From Snodgrassella sp. CFCC 13594 (lineage in GTDB: Bacteria > Pseudomonadota > Gammaproteobacteria > Burkholderiales > Neisseriaceae), in the NCBI RefSeq assembly GCF_001590725.1, contig NZ_LQXR01000007.1:1-63422 (forward strand): a stretch of DNA of 63,422 nt. Direction: 5' to 3'. Both the position numbers and the translations under genes were made by a program. Below, piece by piece: positions 28,747-38,639 of this stretch (positions are counted from its first letter, which is position 1; each line of letters starts with the position of its first letter). Below the pieces are notes generated by a model that worked only from the letters and a program-made list of their open reading frames with translations, did no database searches and was not told the DNA's origin.

Positions 28747-30431
28747 ATGCTCACCTACACCCCCAAAAACCCGTCACCCCAGCCCAGCGGCAATGCTCGT
28801 CCTTGGCTGCTGCTGTTGTTGGCTTTTGTGTGGTTGTGGCCTGGGGTATTTGCGCGCGATTTGTGGTCACCCACCGAACCTGAAATACTCACCACCATCG
28901 AGCAATGGCAACCCTACGCCTGGACCATCCCTCGTCTATTTGACCAAGTGGCTTGGCAAGTGGCACCGCTTTATTACTGGCTGGGCATATTGAGCGTACA
29001 CTGGCTCAGCCCTTGGCTACTTGACCCTTATGAAGCCGTGCGCTTCGTCAATGCTTTGCTGATGATCATTGCATTTGCCTGTGTTGGTGGAGCCGCTCGC
29101 CAATTTCTGGGCCGTCGCTTTGGCCGCATTGGTGTATTGGTTTTACTCGGCTGCCCGGGCATGCTGGTACCGGGTCACATGATGAGCAGCTTTCCTCTGT
29201 TGCTGTGCGGGTGTTCCCTGTGTTGGTATGGCTTTTCTCTAAGCAAATCCCGAGTCATGATGGCCAGCTTGATGCTTGGCGGCGGCTGGGTTGTGCTGTC
29301 GCTTTCAGGCAGCCTGCTATTGCCCTTAGCCATGATGGTTTTGGCTTTGGGCTTGCTGTACCACCCATTGTGGCAGCAACGGCGCTATCGCTTGGTGGTG
29401 CTCACATCTTTGCTGTGGGCATGGCCACTGATGGCCGTGTGGCCGCTGGCACTCTACCTTTCTCACCCGAATGTGTTTGTGGACTGGTGGCAAGCGCATG
29501 CATTGGCACCGTTTGGCGGTTTTGCTCAATGGTCGATGGCTTTCTCTTTGGATTATTATCTAAAAAATGTGTTGTGGTTTGCGTTTCCGGCTTGGCCATT
29601 GGCCGTGTGGAGCGCATACAAAGTGCGTTTATTTCAATACGATTGGGGGGTCTTGGCAATAGCTTGGCTGGTACTGATGTTACTGCTGCTATCGGCGTCA
29701 CCCGATCAATATCAAGATTGGTTGCTCATCATATTGCCGCCATTGGCCATCATCGGCAGCCATCAGCTAGAGCCTTGCGGCGCGGTGCTGTGGCGTTCCT
29801 GAATTGGTTTGGTATCATGACTTTTGGGTTTGCTGCTTTATTTTTATGGTTGGGCTTTGTGGCTATGAATTATGGCTGGCCCCGCAAATTGGCCGAGCGT
29901 GCCGAGTATTTCAGCCCGTACTACCATACCGACATTGACTATTTCCCCATCATTGTGGCGTGCATACTTACACCGTTGTGGCTGTGGGCCGTGACCCGAA
30001 AACACGTGCGGGGGCGCCAAGCCGTCACCAATTGGTGTGCCGGTGTGGTATTGGTGTGGTCATTGCTGCTGACGCTGTTTTTACCGTGGTTGGATGCCGC
30101 CAAAAGTATGCGTCCCGTGGTGCAAAGCATGCAACAAACCTTCACCGGCGAACAAGTGGCCGCATTGCAAAACAGCCAAATTTGTGTGGGTGTCGCAGCC
30201 GATAATCACACCGCGCGTATTGCTTGGCAGCAATACGGCTGGCTAAAATTGGAAGCCGACAACCCCCACTGCCGCTATCAATTGGTGGTGCGAAAACCGA
30301 GTCAAACAGCCCCAGCAGGCTGGCACGAAATATGGTCAGGCGCCCGACCACGCGAAAAACGCGATATCATGGCCTTATGGCAGGCCAGCGGTGACATTTC
30401 CACCGCCAACACGGAGTTTTCTTACCCATGA
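28747..30431 (+). pseudogene. GT39/ArnT-like membrane glycosyltransferase, one frame break
   Basis: A polytopic membrane protein of about 560 residues when rejoined. The first periplasmic loop FARDLWSPTEPEI holds the acidic residues typical of ArnT/PMT-type (GT-C) transferases, which move sugars from polyprenyl-phosphate donors. Around ten hydrophobic segments follow, then a soluble C-terminal domain. The frame breaks near 29773 (after SHQLE); the second frame continues LRRGAVAFLNWFGIMTFGF. The stop overlaps ubiG by four bases (ATGA), so the two genes are coupled. The sugar and target are unknown. Confidence 0.8.
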
Positions 30432-31165
30432 CAAGCGAATCTTCAACGCAAACACGTCAACAAAATGTTGACGCCGCAGAAATCGATAAATTCAGCCAAT
30501 TGGCCCATAAATGGTGGGACAAGGAAAGTGAGTTCAAACCACTACACGACATCAACCCTTTGCGCCTACAGTTCATTGATGACCATGCCTCTCTAGCGGG
30601 TAAAAAAGTATTGGATGTCGGCTGCGGTGGCGGCATTCTAACTGAAGCACTGGCAGGCCGTTCGGCCTCTGCTACCGGCATAGACATGGCAAAAAAATCA
30701 CTGAAAATTGCCCAACTGCATGCTTTGGAAGAAAAAGTAGGTAATGTGCACTATCGTTTGGTGAGTGTTGAAGATTTGGCTGCCGAAACGCCAGCACAAT
30801 ATGATGTGGTGACCTGCATGGAAATGCTCGAGCATGTTCCCGATCCGGCCAGTATCGTGCGCGCTTGCGCGCACTTGGCCAAACCCGGCGGCTGGCTATT
30901 TTTCTCCACCATTAACCGCAACCCGAAGTCTTATCTGCAAGCAGTAGTAGCCGCGGAATACCTATTGCAATTGATGCCTCGGGGCACCCATGATTACCAA
31001 AAATTCATTACGCCTGCGGAGCTTGGGCGGATGTGCCGTCAAGCAGGTTTGGACTGGGCTGCCAGCAGTGGGCTCACTTACAACCCCCTGAGCCGCCAAT
31101 ATCATTTATGCACAAACTTAGATGTGAATTACATGATTGCCTGCCGTAAACCCACAGCAGCCTGA
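30428..31165 (+). CDS. ubiG: Ubiquinone biosynthesis O-methyltransferase
   Basis: Carries out both O-methylations of ubiquinone synthesis, at the membrane surface. The SAM motif is [16 protein letters not shown]; the family marker [19 protein letters not shown] is at the N-terminus, and [13 protein letters not shown] is also characteristic. 245 residues. Its start overlaps the end of the glycosyltransferase gene, and a terminator follows 33 bases after its stop. Confidence 0.96.
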   Translation: MTSESSTQTRQQNVDAAEIDKFSQLAHKWWDKESEFKPLHDINPLRLQFIDDHASLAGKKVLDVGCGGGILTEALAGRSASATGIDMAKKSLKIAQLHALEEKVGNVHYRLVSVEDLAAETPAQYDVVTCMEMLEHVPDPASIVRACAHLAKPGGWLFFSTINRNPKSYLQAVVAAEYLLQLMPRGTHDYQKFITPAELGRMCRQAGLDWAASSGLTYNPLSRQYHLCTNLDVNYMIACRKPTAA

Positions 31166-31198
31166 GGCATCTCACAGCAATCGACACTGCGGTATTAC

Positions 31199-31226
31199 AA
31201 AGCCCAAACTGGTGTGTTTGGGCTTT
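31199..31226 (+). terminator. Rho-independent terminator of ubiG
   Basis: Perfect 10-bp arms AAAGCCCAAA and TTTGGGCTTT, followed by GTTCATTT. Convergent with pepN. Confidence 0.8.
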
Positions 31227-31289
31227 GTTCATTTCGGCCATGCGCCAAGCTTGGTTCAGGCAGCCTCAAAACCACCTGAACAATGGACT

Positions 31290-33935
31290 TTATGACGCCA
31301 AAATCTTATCCACAATTTCGCGGCTGTCTTTCGATAGTCCTGTTTTGTGTTGAATCCGCTGCAATTCCTTGTACATCAAAGTTTTCCGTTTTGGCTCCAA
31401 TTTACCATATAAATTGAACGCCTGAATCAAACGGGATGCCACTTGCGGATTAAAGCCATCGATGTCCAGAATTTTGTCGGCCACAAACCGATAACCACTG
31501 CCATCCGCAGCATGGAAATGGCGCACATTGCGACTAAACGTACCCAATAACGAGCGTACTTTATTGGGGTTTTCTAAACTGAATGCTGGATGATTTAAGG
31601 CTGCCTGAACCTGCTGCAACGTATCTCCCCGCTGACTGCACGCCAACAAAATAAAGTATTTATCCATGACCAAAGCATCGTTGCCATGGCGTTGTGCAAA
31701 TTGTTGCAGCAATCGGTCACGATCGACATCGGGCAAATGGTTGATGGCCGAGAGCATGCCCCACTCATGGGTCATATTGGTGGCCAAACGATCATATTGC
31801 TGACGCACAAACGCGATCATCGCTGGATTGGCACGCACCACCCACACACGCAAAGCATTCAGAAAACTGCGAATGCCAGCCAAATCAGGGTGGTATTCAT
31901 GAGGCTGAGTATGTTGGCTGTTTTGTTCTTGCTCATAAGCCCAACTACGCCAATGATTGAGTGTGGGCAAAATAGCCGTACCCACCGCCCCCATCAAGTC
32001 ATCCCGTGCCGCGACATACAACGCTGGGTCAATTTCCGGCTCACCCTCCCACAATTCCGCCTCACTGGGTACTTGCAGCAAAACGGCTTTGTAGGCCGGT
32101 TCCAAATCGGCATCCAAAGCCTGAGCAATCGCTTCTGCCAACATGTCATGCTCAGGCATGGCTTGGTTGGCTTTCAGCGCCGCTACATTGGCAGCCACGG
32201 CTCGGCGGTATAAAGTTTGCGCTGCTTCCCAGCGCCCAAAAGCATCACTATCATGTGCCAACAATAAGGCCAAATCGGCATCACTATAGGGATAATCCAA
32301 TTTAACTGGCGCACTAAACCCACGCAGCAATGAAGGCACCGCCGCTTCAGCCACATCCGACAACACAAAATCCTGCTTGTCCTGTGTGAGCAACAATATT
32401 GCTTCTTCAACCTCATCATGGCTTTCAGGCAACCTGAAAGAAAGAGGTTGCCCTTGCGCGCCCACCAAACCCATTTTCACCGGAATCATCATCGGCTGCT
32501 TATTTTGCATGTCTGGTGTATCGGGAATGCACTGACTCAAGCTCAGCGTTAAGGTGCGTGCCGCAGCATCATAGTGCTTGCGCACTGTTAATACCGGCGT
32601 ACCGGCTTGGCTATACCACAACGCAAACTGCTTAAAATCGCGACTATTGGCATCGGCCATGGCCAAACGGAAGTCATCTACAGTCACGGCTTGGCCGTCA
32701 TGGCGCTGAAAATACAGCTGCATGCCTTTTTGAAAGCCCTCCTCACCCAACAAGGTGTGGTACATACGCACCACTTCGGCGCCTTTTTCATACACCGTCA
32801 TGGTGTAAAAATTATTCATTTCCTCATAAGAAGCAGGCCGAACCGGGTGCGCCATGGGGCCCGCATCTTCCGGAAATTGGAAAGTACGTAAATTGCGCAC
32901 ATTGTGAATACGGCGTACGGCGCGGCTGGCTCGATCAGCAGAAAACTCCTGATCTCGAAATACGGTCAACCCTTCTTTGAGCGAGAGTTGGAACCAATCG
33001 CGACAAGTCACGCGGTTGCCAGTCCAGTTGTGGAAATACTCATGCCCAATGACACCTTCAATAGCTTCAAAATCTGCATCAGTGGCGGTTTCAGGGCTTG
33101 CCAGTACGTATTTGGTGTTAAACACATTCAGGCCTTTGTTTTCCATGGCCCCCATGTTGAAGTCGCCCACAGCCACCACCATGTAAATATCCAAATCGTA
33201 TTCCAAGCCAAAGCGGGTCTCGTCCCAGCGCATCGCGTGTTTCAATGACGCCAATGCAAAATGCGCTTTACTGCGGTCTTCTGGGCGAGTGTAGAACTTC
33301 AAGGCCACTGCTTTGCCAGACACCGTCGTATAGGTATCTTCGAGCACCGCCAACTGCCCAGCCACCAGCGCAAACAAATAGCTGGGTTTGGCAAACGGAT
33401 CGCGCCATTTCACCCAATGCCGGCCCCCTTCCGCGCTCCCAGATGCAATCAAATTGCCATTGGAAAGCATCACTGGGTAACGTTTTTTATCGCCGATAAT
33501 GGTGGTGGTGAATTTGCTCATCACATCGGGGCGGTCAAAGTAATAGGTGATTTTTCGAAAACCTTCAGGCTCGTTTTGCGTATATAAATTGCCATTGCTT
33601 TCATACAGACCCATCAGCGATTTATTGTGCGCTGGATACAATTGAGTAGTGATTTCTAACACAAACGTCTCATCTGGAACATGAGCAATGGTGAGCTTTT
33701 CATCAGTCAATTTATATTGTTCTGCCGTCAATGTTTCACCATCAATCTCCAATGCCACCAATTCAGCACTGCCATCAAGGACGCAAGGCTGTCCTTTGGT
33801 GACTGGGTTAACCAACATACGTGATTTCACCAAGGTGTGCGTGGCCTCAATATCAAAGGTCAAATCAATTTGTGCCACGGCAAAATCTGGGGCGCGGTAG
33901 TCTTTTAAATAATGCACCACTTTATCTGTGCTCAT
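31290..33935 (-). CDS. pepN: Aminopeptidase N
   Basis: M1-family zinc aminopeptidase that trims N-terminal residues from peptides in the cytoplasm. The exopeptidase motif is [10 protein letters not shown], and the zinc site is [12 protein letters not shown] with a downstream Glu in KEGLTVF. 881 residues from the ATG at 33935 ([13 protein letters not shown]), close to E. coli PepN (870). The longer frame adds 43 residues read through a DUS and is rejected. Contains a DUS variant read as FRLPES. Convergent with ubiG. Confidence 0.97.
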   Translation of the reverse strand: MSTDKVVHYLKDYRAPDFAVAQIDLTFDIEATHTLVKSRMLVNPVTKGQPCVLDGSAELVALEIDGETLTAEQYKLTDEKLTIAHVPDETFVLEITTQLYPAHNKSLMGLYESNGNLYTQNEPEGFRKITYYFDRPDVMSKFTTTIIGDKKRYPVMLSNGNLIASGSAEGGRHWVKWRDPFAKPSYLFALVAGQLAVLEDTYTTVSGKAVALKFYTRPEDRSKAHFALASLKHAMRWDETRFGLEYDLDIYMVVAVGDFNMGAMENKGLNVFNTKYVLASPETATDADFEAIEGVIGHEYFHNWTGNRVTCRDWFQLSLKEGLTVFRDQEFSADRASRAVRRIHNVRNLRTFQFPEDAGPMAHPVRPASYEEMNNFYTMTVYEKGAEVVRMYHTLLGEEGFQKGMQLYFQRHDGQAVTVDDFRLAMADANSRDFKQFALWYSQAGTPVLTVRKHYDAAARTLTLSLSQCIPDTPDMQNKQPMMIPVKMGLVGAQGQPLSFRLPESHDEVEEAILLLTQDKQDFVLSDVAEAAVPSLLRGFSAPVKLDYPYSDADLALLLAHDSDAFGRWEAAQTLYRRAVAANVAALKANQAMPEHDMLAEAIAQALDADLEPAYKAVLLQVPSEAELWEGEPEIDPALYVAARDDLMGAVGTAILPTLNHWRSWAYEQEQNSQHTQPHEYHPDLAGIRSFLNALRVWVVRANPAMIAFVRQQYDRLATNMTHEWGMLSAINHLPDVDRDRLLQQFAQRHGNDALVMDKYFILLACSQRGDTLQQVQAALNHPAFSLENPNKVRSLLGTFSRNVRHFHAADGSGYRFVADKILDIDGFNPQVASRLIQAFNLYGKLEPKRKTLMYKELQRIQHKTGLSKDSREIVDKILAS

Positions 33936-34066
33936 TGCGTGTGTCTCTTTCCTGAATAAAACAGTGGCAAAGGGGTATTTTACGAAGCGCAGCGGATTTT
34001 CAGGCAGCCTGAAATGAAAAAAACCGTTAAGCTTAAACCCAACGGTGGTTTTAAATGGGTGCAAAA

Positions 34067-34269
34067 TCAGCGTTTACAACGCTCGCCGTCCACTCTTTTC
34101 CGCCCCAAAAACGCATATAGCCCACACCAGCCGATTAATCCAGACAATAAAGGCACCACGCCTATCCAGCCCCAAAGGTTTGTGGGCCCACAAACACCAA
34201 TGCAATCAGTATCAAACCCAGCGCCACCCGAATCAAACGATCAAGAGTACCCACATTACGACAAAACAT
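34067..34269 (-). pseudogene. DUF2892 (YgaP-type) membrane protein, one frame break
   Basis: A small inner-membrane protein of about 67 residues, too short and too broken to stand out. Frame 1 gives MFCRNVGTLDRLIRVALGL and a first membrane segment; frame 2 gives WGWIGVVPLLSGLIGWCGLY and a short basic tail. Together they match the DUF2892 pattern found at the C-terminus of E. coli YgaP. One T is missing near 34190 (ACCTTTGG for ACCTTTTGG). AGGAG precedes the ATG at 34269 by about six bases. It is divergent from an ArsR-family gene like the ygaV-ygaP pair. Confidence 0.7.
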
Positions 34270-34306
34270 AATCATCTCCTTCCAAATTGACACGCTCAAT
34301 ATACAT

Positions 34307-34318
34307 CATAATATTATG
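34307..34318. promoter_or_regulatory. Palindromic operator between DUF2892 and ArsR genes
   Basis: CATAATATTATG is a perfect 12-bp palindrome in the A+T-rich divergent spacer, with ACAT and ATGT flanks nearly symmetric around it. ArsR/SmtB proteins bind such 12-2-12-like A+T palindromes, so it is a fair candidate for autoregulation and control of the DUF2892 gene. Confidence 0.55.
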
Positions 34319-34408
34319 AAATGTAAATATATTGAAGATTGTGGTGGTGCTTTTTTTTGCCTACAATGGGCACACAATATCAAATACGATTTCCACACAA
34401 ACCCCACC

Positions 34409-34732
34409 ATGGACAACTCTCTTCTCCATACGCACGCAGTGCCTGCAGATATGAATCAGGCCGCTGATGCGGCATCTTCATTGCTAAAGATCATTGCCCA
34501 TCCTCATCGCTTGATGATTTTGTGTTTACTGCTGGAAGGTGACAAAAACGTCACTGAGCTGACCGAAAAAGTTGGCATCAGCCAAACAGCCATGTCCAAT
34601 CATTTGGCCAAATTGCGCAGTGAACACATTGTGGATTTCACTCGCCACCACCGCAGCTTGGTGTATCGGCTCACCTCCCATGAGGTCACCCACCTCATTA
34701 CTGCCTTATATGAGCTGTATTGTGAGAAATAA
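34409..34732 (+). CDS. ArsR/SmtB-family regulator (YgaV/BigR-like)
   Basis: A 107-residue winged-helix repressor. The family core reads LKIIAHPHRLMILCLLLEG, then VTELTEKVGISQTAMSNHLA as the recognition helix-turn-helix, then a beta-wing. Two cysteines stand at 39 (MILCLL) and 105 (LYCEK). These match the pair used by SqrR, BigR and YgaV to sense sulfide or persulfide. No metal-binding ELCVCDL box is seen, so it is not an arsenic sensor. The start at 34409 is chosen because earlier codons run through the palindromic operator. Confidence 0.85.
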   Translation: MDNSLLHTHAVPADMNQAADAASSLLKIIAHPHRLMILCLLLEGDKNVTELTEKVGISQTAMSNHLAKLRSEHIVDFTRHHRSLVYRLTSHEVTHLITALYELYCEK

Positions 34733-34796
34733 GTACAGCGCGGCCCCCAGGCAAAAATATATTTAGGCACACCCAAACCCACCGCCAGCCCCCCTA

Positions 34797-34824
34797 TTTC
34801 AGGCAACCTCAATGCTGCCTGAAA
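34797..34824 (+). terminator. DUS-based terminator of the ArsR gene
   Basis: Arms TTTCAGGCA and TGCCTGAAA with a ten-base loop, followed by CCGTTTTTG. Lies 65 bases beyond the stop. Confidence 0.65.
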
Positions 34825-35066
34825 CCGTTTTTGTGTCACTCAACGCCCAATACCATCAAAGAAAAGCGTTTTCCAATAAATAATTACATCCAAACAATTG
34901 ATTAAGCTCCCAATCTCTCTTCTCATCAAATTAGGTTGAATACATTACATATCTGCCAATAAATTTGCCAGATGTATTATTTATTGGTAAAACCGCTGAC
35001 TTTGTTGCCATAGATAAATAACACAGCAACAATAGAATCTGTTAATAAAAATGAGGAGATAACTGC
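34825..35066 (+). other. cycA upstream region with long inverted repeat
   Basis: No gene is present. Two 12-bp arms, CCAATAAATAAT at 34873-34884 and ATTATTTATTGG at 34976-34987, are exact inverted copies 91 bases apart; with small gaps the likeness extends to about 20 bases (TTTT before and ACATC after). A GAGGAG ribosome site stands 7 bases ahead of the cycA ATG. The repeats could be regulator sites for looping; no known riboswitch is seen. Confidence 0.5.
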
Positions 35067-36440
35067 ATGACCCAATCCGCGGAGCTGAAACGTACGCTCA
35101 AAAACCGCCACTTACAACTGATTGCCATTGGCGGTGCCATCGGTACTGGCCTCTTTATGGGCTCAGGCCGCACCATCAGCCTAGCTGGCCCTTCGGTATT
35201 ACTCACCTATGTTGTCATCGGGTTTTTCTTGTTCTTCGTGATGCGCGCAATGGGCGAGTTGCTGCTGCACAACCTGAACTACAAATCTTTTGTTGATTTC
35301 TCTGCTGATCTGCTGGGGCCCACCGTGGGCTACTTTGTGGGTTGGAGTTATTGGTTTTGCTGGGTGGTCATTGGCATGGCAGATATTGTGGCCATTACCG
35401 GTTACTCGCAATTCTGGTGGCCCGATATCCCTTTATGGCTGCCAGGTCTACTGTGTATCGGCTTTTTGCTGGGCTTTAACTTGCTTTCCGCCAAACTCTT
35501 TGGTGAATTGGAGTTTTGGTTTGCTTTAATCAAAATTATTGCCATTGTGGCCTTGATTGCATGTGGTATTTATCTGGTGGCCACGGGCTTTACTGGGCCT
35601 TCAGGTGAAAAAGCCAGCATGAGCAATTTATGGACACACGGCGGCCTTTTCCCTCATGGTATCACTGGTTTTTTTGCTGCCTTCCAAATTGCGATTTTTG
35701 CGTTTGTGGGCATTGAGTTGGTGGGTACGGCTTCCGCAGAAACGGCCAACCCGCAAGAAACATTACCCAAAGCCATCAATAAAATTCCGATGCGGGTGAT
35801 TGTGTTTTACGTATTGGCCTTGACGGTCATCATGACGGTGACACCATGGGACATGGTGGCGCCTGATAGAAGCCCATTCGTGAATATGTTTATGTTGATT
35901 GGCATTGGCGCCGCCGCCGCCATCATCAATTTCGTGGTGCTGACTTCGGCCTTGTCTTCTGCCAATAGTGGCATGTATTCCACTGGCCGTATGTTGTATG
36001 GTTTATCTAGAAATGGTGTGGCACCAGCTTCATTTGGACGCCTGTCAACCAGTGGTGTTCCACGCAATGGTTTGCTGTATTCTTGCGCCTTGTTGCTCAT
36101 CGGTGTGGGTCTACTCTATGCCGAAGGTAATGTGATGAAGATGTTTACCATTGTGACCACGGTTTCCAGCATTTGCTTTATTTTTGTGTGGGCGGTGATC
36201 CTGATTGCTTATTTGAAATACCGCAAGGTGCGCCCGGAAGCCCATGCGCAATCAAGCTACAAAATGCCGTTTGCCATCCCGATGTGTTACGCCTGCTTGG
36301 CCTTTTTCGTGTTTGCCTTATATTTGTTTAGTCAAGAAGAGGAAACCCTGATTGGTTTGATGGCCACACCGTTATGGTTTATTGCATTGTTGTTGTGCCT
36401 GCCTTTGTATAAAAAACAATTGCGCCAACACCAAAATTGA
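35067..36440 (+). CDS. cycA: D-serine/D-alanine/glycine transporter
   Basis: APC-family proton symporter of 457 residues with 12 membrane segments. LTNRHxQLIAIGGAIGTGLF-type start (here LKNRHLQLIAIGGAIGTG), MRAMGELLLHNL, YWFCWVVIGMADIVAIT, IAIFAFVGIELVGT and SSANSGMYSTGRML follow E. coli CycA nearly without gaps, so the substrate call is good: glycine, D-alanine and D-serine import. Strong ribosome site. Followed by a DUS terminator and convergent with thiG. Confidence 0.9.
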   Translation: MTQSAELKRTLKNRHLQLIAIGGAIGTGLFMGSGRTISLAGPSVLLTYVVIGFFLFFVMRAMGELLLHNLNYKSFVDFSADLLGPTVGYFVGWSYWFCWVVIGMADIVAITGYSQFWWPDIPLWLPGLLCIGFLLGFNLLSAKLFGELEFWFALIKIIAIVALIACGIYLVATGFTGPSGEKASMSNLWTHGGLFPHGITGFFAAFQIAIFAFVGIELVGTASAETANPQETLPKAINKIPMRVIVFYVLALTVIMTVTPWDMVAPDRSPFVNMFMLIGIGAAAAIINFVVLTSALSSANSGMYSTGRMLYGLSRNGVAPASFGRLSTSGVPRNGLLYSCALLLIGVGLLYAEGNVMKMFTIVTTVSSICFIFVWAVILIAYLKYRKVRPEAHAQSSYKMPFAIPMCYACLAFFVFALYLFSQEEETLIGLMATPLWFIALLLCLPLYKKQLRQHQN

Positions 36441-36455
36441 TTATTCGTGACATCA

Positions 36456-36490
36456 AAACAGGCTGCCTGAATCATTCAAGCAGCCTGTTT
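36456..36490. terminator. Terminator between cycA and thiG
   Basis: Arms AAACAGGCTGC and GCAGCCTGTTT with an inner TGAA/TTCA pairing. A T-run follows on the plus strand after GGCA (TTTTTGG). It lies between convergent genes and contains a DUS. Confidence 0.8.
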
Positions 36491-36540
36491 GGCATTTTTG
36501 GCACCCAAAACTGACAATCAGCCCATAACTGGGTACGGCA

Positions 36541-37347
36541 TTAAACCTGTTGGCCATACTCCTGATGGTGCCAAAATGGCTGGCCTACCGTAGGTGTGCT
36601 TGCTTGCGCATGTTGACGAGGGATCACAGGTTCTGCTTCAAACGCCAGCCGACCTGCCACCACGGCCTGAGCAAACGCTTCGGCCATCAAAACGGGCCGC
36701 CCGCTTCGCGACACCGCAGTATTGAGAAGCACGCCATCAAAACCCCATTCCATGACTTGCGCCGCTTGCGATGGTAGCCCCAGACCTGCATCAACAATCA
36801 ATGGCACCGATGGTAAGCGCTCACGCAACACCCGCAGTGCATATTCATGCACCACGCCCAAACCAGTACCGATGGGTGCCGCCCACGGCATCAAAGCCTC
36901 GCACCCCACCTCCAATAAACGACGGCATGCAATCAAGTCTTCCGTGCAGTAAGGCAACACCTTAAACCCATCATGAATCAAAATTTGTGCGGCTTTAACC
37001 AACTGAAACACATCTGGCTGCAGCGTATCATCATCACCAATCAACTCCAATTTAATCCAATCGGTGGCAAACACCTCACGCGCCATTTGCGCGGTGGTGA
37101 CCGCCTCTTGCACACTCAAGCAGCCCGCCGTATTGGGCAAAACCGGAATGGCCAAATCGCGCAATAAAGACCACAAGCCTTCACCATAATTGGCGCCAGC
37201 CGCACCTTGTCGACGCAAAGATACTGTCATCATGGCTGGCTGGGCTGCCTGAATCGACGATTGCAACACATCTACGGTAGGATAGGCGGCTGTGCCCAAC
37301 AGCAAACGGCTGGTAAAATTTTGATTGTAAAGTTTCCATTCAGACAT
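36541..37347 (-). CDS. thiG: Thiazole synthase
   Basis: Forms the thiazole phosphate of thiamin from deoxyxylulose phosphate, dehydroglycine and ThiS-thiocarboxylate. The Schiff-base lysine lies in TDWIKLELIGD; VLPYCTEDLIACRRL and MPWAAPIGTGLG are signature stretches, as is IVDAGLGLPSQAAQVME. 268 residues. On the same strand as thiS and thiO but separated from them by a GST gene and about 400 bases without a gene. Confidence 0.96.
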   Translation of the reverse strand: MSEWKLYNQNFTSRLLLGTAAYPTVDVLQSSIQAAQPAMMTVSLRRQGAAGANYGEGLWSLLRDLAIPVLPNTAGCLSVQEAVTTAQMAREVFATDWIKLELIGDDDTLQPDVFQLVKAAQILIHDGFKVLPYCTEDLIACRRLLEVGCEALMPWAAPIGTGLGVVHEYALRVLRERLPSVPLIVDAGLGLPSQAAQVMEWGFDGVLLNTAVSRSGRPVLMAEAFAQAVVAGRLAFEAEPVIPRQHAQASTPTVGQPFWHHQEYGQQV

Positions 37348-37745
37348 GGTGTTTTATTCCTGTTTCAGCAAGTTCTACTCATCGCGCCAAGCTGGTCGCG
37401 TCTTCGATCAAATGAATTTTTCATGCTGCCCAACCTATCAAACCAAGCATCCGCACGCATAGCACCACAATATGCTCACCACCAAGTTCAATGCACACTC
37501 GTCTTATACACGCTTAACAACGACAAACCACACAGCGAGCATAAATAGCAAAGCGGCCTGAACCAGACTCATCACTCTTTATTTTATTGGCACCCAGCAA
37601 ACATTGAGATACAGATTTAAGTGTGGCTGCCGGCGACGCAAAGATATCTTCCACTTGCAACAACTTCACCAACAAATAAATCAATATCTCCATATCGAGC
37701 AGGGGTATGAAGCTTAGCCACGCCAATATACGCCGTGCAGCAGCA
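37348..37745. other. Intergenic region, thiG to GST
   Basis: About 400 bases with no supported gene. The frame that crosses it is only the out-of-frame continuation of the broken GST gene. No clear promoter or terminator found. Confidence 0.4.
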
Positions 37746-38392
37746 TTAAAGGTGCCCCTCTGTAACAGGGTGTGCCATCGCTTCTTGCCTCCACTGCTGC
37801 AATGCCGGCAAAGCCAACAAGCATTGGGCATAATCGCGCGCCACACCCTCCAGGCCATCGAGCAATTGATATGATTGCAAACGCACCGCCATTGGCACAT
37901 AAAACGCATCCACCACACCAAAATCGGTACCCGCCAAGAATGGCCCACCAAAACGGCGTATGCTTCTTGCCACAATTCGTTTAAGCGGAATAAATCGGCG
38001 CGCAAATCATCGTCTATCACTGGGGCATCGGTTTCATCCAAACGAAAATTACAGGCGGTACGCAATGCGGCAAAACCCGCGTGCATTTCTGCTGTGGCGC
38101 TGCGCGCCCACGCCCGGGCTACCCGATTGGCTGGCCAAAGCTGGGGATAATCTTCGGCCACATAGTCGGCAATCGCCAAACTTTCCCATACCAAGGTCTC
38201 TCCATCCAACAACACTGGCACCTTGGAGGTAGGTGAAAATGACCGCCATTGTTGCCGCTGTGCCAACAAATCCGCATGGTAACTGTGTACGGTTTCAATG
38301 AACGGAATATTCGCCTGGCGCAGTAAAATCCACGCGCGTAACGACCAAGAAGAAAGCTGCTTATCGGCAATATGCAAGTGATACATCATCAT
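37746..38392 (-). pseudogene. Glutathione S-transferase-family protein, one frame break
   Basis: About 215 residues when rejoined. The thioredoxin-like N-terminal domain gives LHIADKQLSSWSLRAWILLR (SSWSLR is the glutathione-site region of a common proteobacterial GST group) and SPTSKVPVLLDGETLVWES. The helical C-terminal domain gives FGGPFLAGTDFGVVDAFYVP. The break is near 37963 and equals one missing base (YARFGGPF restored). It sits inside the thiamin cluster without a known link to it. Its substrate cannot be told. Confidence 0.8.
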
Positions 38393-38423
38393 TCGCTTTC
38401 AGGTAATAGGTTGAATAACCAGT

Positions 38424-38624
38424 CTAACCGCCCACCACAGGTTGCACAATCTCGACCGCATCACCTGCATGCAAATGGCAGTCAACATAGTCGCTTTTCG
38501 GCACAAAAACGGTATTCACGGCCACTGCAAAAGGTGCAGCCACCTCGGCGTTATCCAGCAATTCCGCCACGGTGGCACCATCAAACTCACAAGCTGCGCC
38601 ATTCACCACTATTTGTATGCTCAT
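38424..38624 (-). CDS. thiS: Sulfur carrier protein ThiS
   Basis: A 66-residue ubiquitin-fold protein ending in GG (VVGG), the tail that is adenylated and thiocarboxylated to give sulfur to ThiG. DCHLHAGDAVEIVQPVVGG matches the family C-terminus (LxxGDxVEIVxPxxGG). It starts 15 bases past the thiO stop on the same strand. thiF is not in the window. Confidence 0.92.
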   Translation of the reverse strand: MSIQIVVNGAACEFDGATVAELLDNAEVAAPFAVAVNTVFVPKSDYVDCHLHAGDAVEIVQPVVGG

Positions 38625-38639
38625 TGTTTTCTCCTCGAT

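Noticed and set aside
31306..31315. DnaA box TTATCCACA in pepN
   Set aside because: It lies in coding sequence near the pepN end with no partner nearby, so it is most likely chance.
34067..34292. Plus-strand frames opposite the DUF2892 gene
   Set aside because: The minus strand gives a recognisable family with a ribosome site; the plus-strand products are Pro/Asn/Gln-rich and match nothing.
37514..37745. C-terminal extension of the GST gene
   Set aside because: It is the out-of-frame continuation past the break; the true GST C-terminus is in the other frame and ends at 37746.
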